Source: Crossaster papposus
Taxonomy: Eukaryota > Echinodermata > Asteroidea > Velatida > Solasteridae
NCBI GenBank assembly: GCA_037893245.1
Contig: JBAIAA010000412.1
Coordinates: 1,488,001 to 1,552,000 of the forward strand
DNA length: 64,000 nt
Direction: 5' to 3'
Within the stretch, counting starts at the first letter, position 1. Each line of letters starts with the position of its first letter. This document shows, one piece after another, positions 12,756 to 21,798 of the stretch. Made by a program: the position numbers and the translations under genes. The notes beneath the pieces were generated by a model. It ran no database searches and was not told where the DNA came from. It saw nothing but the letters and a program-made list of their open reading frames with translations.

Positions 12756-12926
12756 CTCTGATAGCGCAGACGTAGTGGAAACACTGGTCAATGGTGCCAT
12801 TGGTTGGGAAGTGATGCCGCTCAATCCGAGTGACCCGATAGATGACCCCCGTTGACCCTTCACCTCTCTCTGTCTGGTTGTGAACGAGACTGAACACCAG
12901 GTCCTCAATGATGTCTGTGCCACCTT
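12756..12926 (-). pseudogene. BLTP1-like exon, copy A (reading frame intact)
   Basis: Good acceptor ('tttgctcatttcag') and donor ('gtattt') flank 171 nt that translate as 'EGGTDIIEDLVFSLVHNQT', ending '...IDQCFHYVCAIR'. I recognise a resemblance to the BLTP1 C-terminal stretch that ends 'WFNYVTATR'. This exon is itself unbroken, but its neighbours are decayed. A small exon-like piece just upstream (about 13155-13222, 'ELELHFKTVAVPIRPSRSE') ends in the complementary phase. Confidence 0.5.
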
Positions 12927-13154
12927 CTGAAATGAGCAAATCAGTGAACAACTAAAAACAATTAAAAAGTGAAGGGGTTTCTGTACTCGCTCTTTGATGG
13001 ACTGGCATCCCATAAATAGAACATTGGAATATTCACAGGCCAACAAAACTACAGATAATACCGGCCTAATAAGCCACATTGACTTGTGACAAATTTTACT
13101 GCTAATAACTACAAAACATCAAGACACACTGTAAATATATGACAAACAGAAAGT

Positions 13155-13400
13155 TCAACCCACCCTCACTCCTACTGGGTCTGATGGGTACAGCTACCGT
13201 CTTAAAGTGCAACTCCAGCTCCTGCAAGGTGAACTAGCCCTGAAGTTGATCCTATGAAAGCACGCCAGCAGGGCCCGCGATTACCCACCGAGGGTTAGGT
13301 CTGCGTGCCACTGTGGAGGGAGAAGATTACTGTTGGAACAACAGCTACGCAGAAGACTAAAGACTGGCTGCCAATGGCGGTGGTAGTTCCTCTCAGCTGA
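13155..13400 (-). pseudogene. Decayed exon-like region in BLTP1-like copy A
   Basis: The minus strand contains 'GAGCTGGAGTTGCACTTTAA' after an acceptor-like 'caccttgcag', reading 'ELELHFKTVAVPIRPSRSE' and ending at 'gtgggt'. Just upstream, a stretch reading '...LACFHRINFRA' has an in-frame TAA ('GGG TAA TCG', about 13284-13292). No frame connects these pieces cleanly to the exon at 13.6-13.85 kb, which supports loss of function. Confidence 0.4.
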
Positions 13401-13591
13401 AAACAAAAGTCAGTTGGATGTATAACAGAGTTGTCATCAACAGGGTTCATTGATCAACTAGAAATACAAATTGCACTTTATATGTGAATCGACGACGGTT
13501 GACGTAATTGCCTTGTGAATTTACAATGGGCAACTTTGGTTTGCCTCAAGTGTGCTCAGTGATCTGATTTTGGAGCAAACGCTGTACCCAC

Positions 13592-13848
13592 CCTGGACTG
13601 CAAGTCTCTCCAGACTCCGTGTGCTACTGCTCTCGCTCCCTGTCCTGGTCCCCTCACTGGAAGGCTGACTGCTAGCCACGCCCCCTAACTGCCAAGACGC
13701 CAGCATACGCTTACTACTCTGGAATTGTTGACTGAAGAACTCCTCCAGACGACTTGTCATCTTGATGAGGTCTGGGGTACTGGAGCGGGATAGCATCAAC
13801 TGCAAAGTGTCCCATTCGAACTGACCGTCCAGGTAGACTGATGAGGAT
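13592..13848 (-). pseudogene. BLTP1-like exon, copy A ('DGQFEWDTLQ' exon)
   Basis: After the acceptor 'ccttcaacag' the minus strand reads 'SSSVYLDGQFEWDTLQLMLS', followed by 'RSSTPDLIKMTSRLEEFFSQ' and 'QFQSSKRMLASW'. This is a strong match to the conserved KIAA1109/BLTP1 block 'DGEFEWDTLQ...TPDLIKM...LQEFFTQQF'. The start phase fits the exon at 15.999-16.061 kb. The 3' border near 13592 ('gtgggt') is uncertain and no downstream exon keeps the frame. The same exon, badly decayed, is present at 15.32-15.47 kb. Confidence 0.65.
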
Positions 13849-14039
13849 CTGTTGAAGGAATCACAGAGATCAAAGCAATTATAGTTACATTACAGCCATG
13901 AGCTAAACACACTTTGGTCATTGGTCACACACCAGAGCTAATAAAAGTAGCTACTATAATTTGGAAAAGCTTGTGGTGGGTACAAAGTCGTTCATTTAAC
14001 TTTAGTGCCCGAGATGCGAACATAATGGTTCAGGATGCG

Positions 14040-14115
14040 CATTGACTTTTAATGACTTTTAATAACTTTTAATAACCTTTAATAACCTTTAATAACTTTT
14101 AATAACTTTTAATAC
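14040..14115. repeat. Short tandem repeat, about 11-bp unit 'taataactttt'
   Basis: About seven units of 'aatgacttttaataactttt'-type sequence in tandem, with C/T variants ('aataaccttt'). It lies between copy A and copy B of the BLTP1-like fragment. Confidence 0.85.
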
Positions 14116-14149
14116 CCCCCCAGGGCTAACTTTAAAAATATGTAGTCTG

Positions 14150-14622
14150 TCTAGTTCCTAGACTCTCATCAGTCCTTCTCCTTGATGTATTTCATGAGTC
14201 TCTCCATCCACAGAGTCTTGTCCAGGGCCCAATTTCATAGAGCTGCTTAACGGTAAGCAAATTTTCGTGCTAACTTTAGCAGAAAAATTTGCTAACCTTA
14301 AGCGCTATTTCACGGCGTTTTTGTGCTAACGTTTGCGCGCGCATGGAAATTCTATTGTTACGTCACTGATTTAAGCAAATTTTCCCGCTAGGTTAAGCGT
14401 GCCTTTTGCTGCGCTTACTGCTTACGGTCCCCATGAAATAGACGGAGGCTCGGTTAGCAGAAAATCGTGTGCTTAGCAGCGCTATGAAATTGGCCCCTGT
14501 CGATCCATTGCCCTATGTTGCATCCATTTAGGAATGGTCACCCGAGCATGAGACAAGTCCAACTTCTGTAGAATGTAGTCTACACCCAACCGCTTCATCT
14601 TCTTGCCTCCACACAACAACCT
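14150..14622 (-). pseudogene. BLTP1-like C-terminal exon split by a MITE, copy B
   Basis: After the acceptor 'ttgttctggtacag' (14623) the minus strand reads 'LGVDYILQKLDLSHARVTIP' then 'KWMQHRAMD'. This closely matches the BLTP1 C-terminus 'VGVDYILQKLGFHHARTTIPKW'. At about 14499 the exon is interrupted by a 277-bp inverted-repeat element. On the other side (14222-14160) the frame resumes as 'DKTLWMERLMKYIKEKD' and stop, matching the family's terminal 'LDKVLSVLIKKL' region. The insertion breaks the gene. Confidence 0.7.
14223..14499. mobile_element. MITE with 'cagggcccaatttcatag' ends (hAT-like)
   Basis: The left end 'cagggcccaatttcatagag' and right end 'gctatgaaattggcccctg' are inverted. 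The interior is rich in 'gctaac' and 'agcaaa' repeats. It sits inside the terminal exon of the BLTP1-like pseudogene. A second copy of the family is at 38424-38629. CAGGG-type ends suggest a hAT relative, but no 8-bp target duplication was found. Confidence 0.75.
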
Positions 14623-14869
14623 GTACCAGAACAAAAAATACAAACTTAATTACACAACACTTCTCACAAACATACACAAAATATTTGCTCACAATTTGTC
14701 CTAAACACCAGTCATTCTGCTATGTGTTCTTCAAAATCTTTTAAGGAAGTAGTGTATTGCATAACATTTTTATAAGTGACATCAGATCGCCTTTCAAGAA
14801 TGTTACCTCTGTTTAAATCTAGATTACAAATGGCCTGGCAGTATCCGGACATGTTTATGTTCTCACATT

Positions 14870-15065
14870 TGATTGATGCTGCAATAAATAACACCAGGCA
14901 CATTTCAATTTAGATGTAAACAGAGTCCATATCCTTCAATACAACAAATAAGTTGATGGTTTACATGGCCTACCTTTCTCCTTGTAGCTGATGTAGACAA
15001 ATGCATGAAGGTAGAGAATCAGCTCAATATCCAGTCACACACCTTGCCATCACAGCCCAGACTTG
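14870..15065 (-). pseudogene. BLTP1-like exon, copy B, duplicate of 11.68-11.93 kb
   Basis: The minus strand reads 'ELILYLHAFVYISYKEK' before 'gtaggcc', close to the BLTP1 block 'AELIMFLHDLVSAYLKEK'. A TGA lies a few codons upstream in the same frame. The intron side ('accaggcacatttcaatttagatg') matches 'gccagggacattttaatatagatg' next to copy A, so the duplication included intron sequence. Confidence 0.6.
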
Positions 15066-15319
15066 AAAAGACAAAAACATCAAATCAACTGGAGACACTA
15101 CTTATACAGGCACAGATCCATCATGGACCAACTGCAAAAAAGTAAATACAAAATGTCCAAAGTTAGAAACCTAATTATACAGGCTGGCCACACAACTCAG
15201 TCAGCAAGGATTAGAGCTGGTGCCAGAGAACACACAATTTTATTGCATCGTAAATTAAATGCAATGAGAGCATGCAAGTGGAACATAAATGCCAACCTCT
15301 GGACCAGCACTCACCAATT

Positions 15320-15475
15320 TTACACTTGCGCTAACTACTCTGTAATTGCCGACCGAAGAACTCCTACAGACAAGATGTCATCTTGACGAGGTCTGAGGTA
15401 GCATCAGCTGGAAAGTGTCCCATTCCAACCAACTGTCAAGGTAGACTGATGAGGATCTGTTGGAAGATCAAGGCA
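15320..15475 (-). pseudogene. Decayed duplicate of the 13.6-13.85 kb exon (copy B)
   Basis: Base-by-base similarity to 13700-13860 on the same strand is obvious ('gaagaactcctacagacaag', 'gtagactgatgaggatctgtt'). It has an internal deletion next to 'gaggtctgaggt' and many substitutions, so the frame is lost. Confidence 0.75.
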
Positions 15476-15998
15476 ACTAGTTGGATTACAGCTCGTACAT
15501 ATTTCCGCCCCAACTCCCTAGGGTGTGTGGGAGATCATATTGAAAGTGGAGGATTCACACATTTCTCAAAGCCATGTCTTTTAAAAAAAACCCACCTACC
15601 CAACATGAACACTACCAAGACTAATACAAGCATAACAGGTTTATCAATAGCCTCTTTTCATAAGAAATGAAAACAAGGAGAGATGTGGGATGGAAAAGAT
15701 GAGGGCAGGCTTGTGGGATTTCTCCTTGGTTTTTGGACCAACTGACGTTACGACTTATCACACCTATATGCACGGGAGAACAGTGCCAATACCTATCTCC
15801 TTCATGTCGCTATTGTAAACAAAGCAGTTGCCATCTTTTCAACAATAGTTCGACTAGAGCCGTTCGAGCAAACTGCCTTTGCGCATGCACGTTGCTAAGC
15901 AGAGACTGACTAATGGTCAAACTATAGTTTGCACCCAAACCTGCTCAATGCTAAATAGGGTCTGGATAAGGGTTGAGCTCGAGGGTGAGCATACCTAC

Positions 15999-16061
15999 CT
16001 TCTATTGAAGTCCTCTAAACCTTGGCTCCGTCTTTGGCCTTCACCTCCGCCTTCCGAATCA
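15999..16061 (-). pseudogene. Exon-like piece upstream of the BLTP1-like fragment
   Basis: 63 nt lie between 'tgcttctcag' and a strong donor 'gtaggtat', reading 'DSEGGGEGQRRSQGLEDFNR'. It ends in phase 2, which joins in frame to the 'SSSVYLDGQFEWD' exon at 13848. That phase fit is why I list it. I do not recognise the peptide itself. It could be the 5'-most surviving exon of the decayed fragment. Confidence 0.4.
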
Positions 16062-16763
16062 CTGAGAAGCAAATCTAAATACAAGCAAATGGAAATAGTC
16101 AAACTGTTTGATTCATATCGACAGATTGAATGTTTCAGAAGCACAACAGGTACACAAATGTGGCTGGAGTTCCTGCACTTGGAAGCCAACTAAAGACAAA
16201 GCCAGGGACCCAAAAAGGCCCCAAGACTAGTATTACTAGCAATCTCTGCATGATAATATTGGAGCCCATGTAAGTAGTCAATAATACGTACCATCAGTAG
16301 ACCCAGACCAGCGCCGCAAACTTGTGATTCCTCACTAGAGAACAAACTGCCAGCGTCTATTCATTGATCTTTGTTCTTCCCATTACTTGTCACTGCAAAT
16401 TCACCTATGATGGCCTTGACTAAAAATGGACAACTATATTTTTAATCACAAATGTCAATTCAATCTGGTCGATGATATTAGCATCTGTACTAGATTGTAT
16501 TGCACTGTGGGCGGGGCCTATAAGTCACAATGCAGAATATATATTTAGAGCTAATATCGTTAATAACAAATTGACATCTCAAGATATGTGTTTGGTTGGT
16601 TTTTACTTGATGTATAATTTTAATGGTTCAACTCTTTCATAAATTAGAAATAAAATCAAACGGGGTGTATATATATATATTATGTTATATAATTAAGATT
16701 ACAGTTTCCAGCTTCAACTGTTGGACGTGATCCAAATGATCTTAAGAAATGGACAGTGCTGGA

Positions 16764-17523
16764 TTAAAGGTAGTGTACACCATTTGCTTGGGCTTTTGCT
16801 GTAGTTTTCAAACATTTACCAAGAACAAATGTTGTTCTGGGAGTCCGGTTCCTTGACTTTCTTCAGACAAACCGGATCGGGCAATATCAGGTCAAGAAAC
16901 CAGACTAGTTGGCTTGCACCAAGTTGCAAATAAAATGTGGACAAACTAAATTTCCTAAATTAGGGCCAGTGTTTGAAAATAGACAGGTTTTCCAAATAAT
17001 GGCCGGCTGGCAATCATTTACAAATTTGCTTCGGGTGCTATGCATCCCACGGCTCGGTGAGCTTACACACTGATAGCCCAATTATACAAACCTTACTATC
17101 ACTGTCTGGACATCATTTGCATTCGTGTATTTAAGAACCATCGATCACATTTCACCACATACTAATATTTCTCACACCATAGAGTGACTGTTATACCCCA
17201 GGATACTCCTCTTCGTGGTTTCTATATGTAACCCCAACTCATTTTACCTCTAGCGTTCTTTATCTAAGAGGGGAAACCTTGTGTGGACGGTTTTCCACAC
17301 TAAGATAGCAAGGTTCGTACATCATGTGATATCACACAGGGGGTGAAATATCCAAGACGGGGGTACAACAATGGAAATGTATACACAATTCCATCTTTCT
17401 TGAAAACAACAGCTCACCAGGTGCTATGATTTCTGGAAGCTTCAAACTTACAGTCAAGTAAAGTATTTGAGATTTCAGTACTTTGGTTTTGCGGAGTGTG
17501 CAAATGGGGTACACTACCTTTAA
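16764..17523. mobile_element. TTAA-flanked inverted-repeat element (760 bp)
   Basis: It starts 'ttaaaggtagtgtacaccat' and ends with the inverse 'gtacactacctttaa'. Both ends abut TTAA. The terminal motif is shared, with changes, by the shorter 'ggtaggatacaccatt' family at 49-62 kb. A partial copy lies at about 56290-56446. No transposase was seen. Confidence 0.7.
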
Positions 17524-17548
17524 ATTATCATCAAGGTTAGGACACAAC

Positions 17549-17660
17549 TTAACCAGTTCGCGTCGGATGAGGTGTATACACGCATAGTTTTCCCATAATT
17601 CCAAACGAAATGTTTGGGAACACCTGGTCAATGTGAACAATCACAGCGCAAACTGGTTAA
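17549..17660. mobile_element. Short copy of TTAA-flanked 'ccagttcgcgcc' MITE
   Basis: TTAA, then 'ccagttcgcgtcggatga', through to 'cagcgcaaactgg', then TTAA. This is a 112-bp internally deleted member of the family seen full length at 35399-35640 and 48034-48301. Confidence 0.7.
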
Positions 17661-20429
17661 ATGGTATTGGTAGGGGATATTCAATCCATTGTAAATAAGT
17701 TCACACATTTTGATATACAACTTAATGCGGAGGTGTAATAATAAAATATAAAAGACATATCAACAGAAGACTACAATATTAAACATAAAATCAATATACC
17801 TCAAAATACCCATCTTGTACATGTACAAGTTTAAATGAATTAATGAGAAAATAAACATCACTTTTCATTGCACATTTCTTCGTATTACATTTTGGATACT
17901 ATGGAATTAACACGTGCATCTGGACTTTTCTCTTGGATAGTATTTTACAAATTGTTTGGAAATGTTCTGGTTTAAAATACAGTGCACTTTTTGTTTTCAT
18001 ACAAGTTTACACACACAAAACCCTTTTATAATCGTGTCATTCCATACTTCAACCACACACCCTGTACATACAGACGCGTCAACCGACGTGCCGTTACTGG
18101 AGTTAACACACAAGGCAACCGTATCCCACAATCCACCTGTTGATTACAAAGTTGGTATTTACAAAAACATACAACAATTTCTGGACATTTCCCCTGGCTT
18201 TGTTTTCATTAACGTTGGGAAGAAAAAAATAACCACAAAAGGCCTCAGGATTGACAATTGATTATGTAAAATGACAATGATTTTATAGTGAATTGGATTA
18301 CTAATAACTCAGCCTTGCAGTCAATACGGTATTTAGACGGGGATTAATAATTAACTTGTGATGAAGCAACACACACACATTTCGAAAAAGTTTATAAGGC
18401 AATTCTTGAAGGAGCTTTGATATCGGCGTTAAAGTGTATTTCAATACAAATTCAATCCCATAATTAGAGATTTGCCTGTGAACTATTGAATAAGTGATTG
18501 TAAATGCATGCAAAGCTATCGAGGTAAGTATACAGAATGATGATGAATATATGGTCTTCTTTTCCCAGACAATACTTCTCCTCGGAATAATATAGAGCAT
18601 GTACATAGGCCCTTGTAGCAATAGTGCTGCTATAGCAGAAAATACTATTTGCAAGTAAACATCAGTTAAGAACCAGTTAGATCTAATATAAGTGCTACGG
18701 TTTTTCTGTAAAGGAAACGCACAGCATTCTGGGTAGCGTACCATGACCTCTTTAATTACACGCAGCACAGTCGAATCGCAGAACTGTGGTGACCCCCAAT
18801 TCACAGGTCAAATAAATTGTATCAAATCCAAGCGCATCGGCGCTTCCCAGCACCCGGTATGGGTGGTGGGTTACGAGCGACATTGAGTTCCAACATAAGC
18901 ACTACTGGGAGCTATTCAGTCTAAATCCTACATTTCTTAGTAGGGTGCGGCGACCCGTCTCAGACTGGGGGGGGAAGTCAACTTTGTAAGAGATTTAAAC
19001 AACTAAACATCACCTTTTTAAAATGGATGACATATTACAGCTTTTCAATTTTTTTACAAAGAATCATGTATCCCAGTGAAATGATTTTGTTAAAGATTTT
19101 GGGGGTTGGGCATACAATCATTCTGTTCCCGAAATACTGATTATAATCCGAGTTATATATTTCAGATGTCTTTATTTAGTTATTTACCGTACTTCTTTTA
19201 AGAAACCTTTTTTCTTTGGATAGTGAATTCTGTACAAGTGACTCAGAAAGTTGTAGGAATGCAACTGTTCATAAGAAAAGGCAAATACTTTGTTTAGAAG
19301 CTGATGTGTGGATACTGTTACGAACGATGTTTTAACTTATTCAGATTTAGAACTCACAACACTAGTGTAGATTTCTAGAAAGCTAAAGTGAGAAAGAACT
19401 GTAAACAAAATGGAAGCAGCACTAAGGTGACAGTTTGACCTTTGACCCTGTCCACTGAAATAATTAACTTATTTAACAACAACTAAAGTTTAAGCTGCTG
19501 CACACTAAAGTGACCTGATTAAAAAAGGGACATATATGTCCTGGAATCGCCCAATTGGGCTAAAAACACGTTTTGAACTCAAAAATGTTCATCAGAAAGA
19601 CCATTTAAGATATAAACATTCACACAACAATCCTTTAAACACTGGCCATTTTGGTGTTTTTCTTGTGTAGAACAGGTTTGTGCATTGATGCCGGGTGCAA
19701 TTTATGGGAAACACACAACGTGTATCAAACATTGAATGAAAACCGACAGGAAAAAACCGTTTGCGTACACCGTCGTGTCCGATGTAAACAACCGGTTGTT
19801 TTTTGTCTTTTCCCAGGAACGGTAAGACATTAGGTTGGTTTCCTGTCAAGGACATATTTCAGGACATAGTGCCCCTATTACCCAGTTCACACCAACATTC
19901 TTTGAAATGAACTGTAACCTTTGCAAAACAATTTTGAACTGAATTTCCATCATCAGCGGCAGAAAGGTTACAACTTCCGAGTACTTTGAACATTAATTTT
20001 ACTAAGGGTTTTTGGAAATGGAGGATCTCTTTTAATAGTAGAACAACAGGTGTTGGGAAGAATCGGGTCGACGTTGCTTCCTAAAATCCATCGGATGAAT
20101 ATGATACAAGAAGTATTTCATCTTCTGGCACGACGTTACTATGATTACTTAGAAAAAATGTGCACCACAAATGAAAGGCAATTGTAACTTTTGGCAAGAA
20201 AAACACATGGGTGGATACAGTACAGAATTATTACAATTTATACATCCTCCAATGAGGAACAAGATTTAAGATAAAGTGTGACACGCTATTAACATTGTGA
20301 CATAAAACTAATACTTTAGCTGAAGCCGAGTAGTAGAAAGCATTGAAATGTACACGTCTCAAAAGGGGGGATTTGCACAGGGAGTCAGTTTTAGGTAATT
20401 CATAGCAGAGCCTGATTTCACAGAAATGG

Positions 20430-20600
20430 AGGGGCATGTGGCCTAGTGGTTAGGGTTAGCGACTCGTGATCAGAGGGTAGGGGTTCGAATCCAGCTGCTG
20501 GCCATATGTTGTGTCCTTGGACAAGCCACTTCACCCCTACTTGCCTCTCTCCACCCAGGAGTATAAATGGGTACCGGCATTAGTCATTTACGGATGAACA
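20430..20600 (+). repeat. tRNA-derived SINE
   Basis: The 5' head has an A-box-like 'tggcctagtgg' (20439-20449) and a perfect B-box 'ggttcgaatcc' (20482-20492). It is followed by a SINE core ('gtccttggacaagccacttca') and 'gagtataaatgggtacc'. This is the structure of a pol III-transcribed SINE2-type element. A decayed relative of the core is at 34060-34140. Confidence 0.8.
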
Positions 20601-21287
20601 ATTCGTCTGTAACTATCAGCAAACAACCACAGGGTGATGACGTCATTCAGGAGTCGTGTCATTCCCTTTCCAAAGAAAACAGTTCTAGGTTGCAAGAAGG
20701 GTACAAAATAATACAAATCAAGATAATTGTCGTACTCTCAAAATATTTAAAGACATTTTATGCAAATAGCACATTGCACACAATATTTGACAGAATTGAA
20801 GAGAAAAAAACCCAATAAAATGGATTTGTTTAAATTATAAAAAAGCTTAGAATACTGCCATACTGCCATAGTAGGTTCCGAAAGAAAAAGGGCATTTTAG
20901 TAACCTTTCAGATTCACACAAACATTGAAACATGACCGTTTCCTCCTCAAACCGTCTTTCCAAAAATTCACAAAATGCTCACACTTTCACCGTATTTAAA
21001 ATGTAATACAGTGTGTAAAACAACAGTTTCAGATAGGAATAAAACACGAACAACCAAATGCCTGGGTCGCACCTGAATAGCTTGCGACCTCGACGCGACC
21101 CTGATGCACGCTCATCGTAGGCTTGTGCGGACAAGGCCCACAATTCTTCTAATACGGCAACAGTGTATACAGTCCAACCAGTATTAAACCGCGGGTCAAT
21201 TCACATGTCTGGTCACAAGTACAACAGATGAATATGCTAACCCTAACTTCCCTAGAGCAGTTGTGCAGTTGTTCAGAACAGTTGAGG

Positions 21288-21420
21288 CCGGTGTATACTA
21301 CATGCAAATACAATGGTGACATCGGGGCTATTTTTCGCGCTGCCAATTCGCAAGAGTTGAACAACTGTGTCAAATTTTCGCAGCAAAGGCGTTCGTATTC
21401 GCATGAAGTATAAACCAGCC
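21288..21420. mobile_element. Small MITE, about 32-bp inverted ends
   Basis: The left end 'ggccggtgtatactacatgc' pairs with the right end 'gcatgaagtataaaccagcc', with the inverse similarity continuing into 'aaatac' / 'gtattcg'. The element is 133 bp. Confidence 0.6.
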
Positions 21421-21540
21421 TTCAAGATGAGGAATGCTTACATCCCAATTCATTTGAATAGCTTATGATTTGACGCGGTACAAGGAGACTTGTGATGGAC
21501 TCGGGAGCAAACTACAAGGTACTTGTGGGGTGAAGAATGT

Positions 21541-21798
21541 CTAGACAGGTTTCCAAGACATCTTGAGATGCTCTAGGGCCGTAGAGAGACGGCGTAGATG
21601 CCCCACCCGGTCGATGCCGCACTTCCTCAGGTCATCCTTGTCCATGTGGATGACAATGTCGAGCTCATCCCAGCCGCTGAGGGTGAACGATTCCACGTAC
21701 ATTGGCAAACCCAGCGACATCAGCCACTCCTCGATGGAGCTGCCTGAACCTGCGTAGACGACTTTGCTCGATTGGCTGGCCAGAGTATCGCTCCGGAA
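21541..21798 (-). CDS. SASH1: SASH1-like exon 15 (SAM2 and stop codon)
   Basis: 258 nt from 'gtttgtttgtgtag' to TAG at 21543-21541. It reads 'IEEWLMSLGLPMYVESFTLS' then 'GWDELDIVIHMDKDDLRKCG' then 'IDRVGHLRRLSTALEHLKMS' and ends 'WKPV'. This is a clear SAM domain with the 'LGLPMY' start shared with SASH1 SAM2 ('SIGLPMYAGTL'). Confidence 0.95.
   Translation of the reverse strand, partial: FRSDTLASQSSKVVYAGSGSSIEEWLMSLGLPMYVESFTLSGWDELDIVIHMDKDDLRKCGIDRVGHLRRLSTALEHLKMSWKPV

Larger units (their letters stand above)
17661..21540 (-). other. 3' flank / likely 3' untranslated region of the SASH1-like gene
   Basis: AT-rich sequence directly downstream of the SASH1-like stop codon. A minus-strand AATAAA signal lies at 19171-19176, which would give a 3' UTR of about 2.4 kb. 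This is one candidate among AT-rich sequence. A 167-codon hydrophobic open frame at 18301-18804 (minus) has no domain that I recognise and is probably fortuitous. The stretch also holds a SINE (20430-20600) and a small MITE (21288-21420). Confidence 0.35.

Noticed and set aside
18301..18804. 167-codon hydrophobic open frame on the minus strand
   Set aside because: AT-rich sequence in the likely 3' UTR of the SASH1-like gene; no recognisable family and no flanking exon signals. Kept only as a remark.
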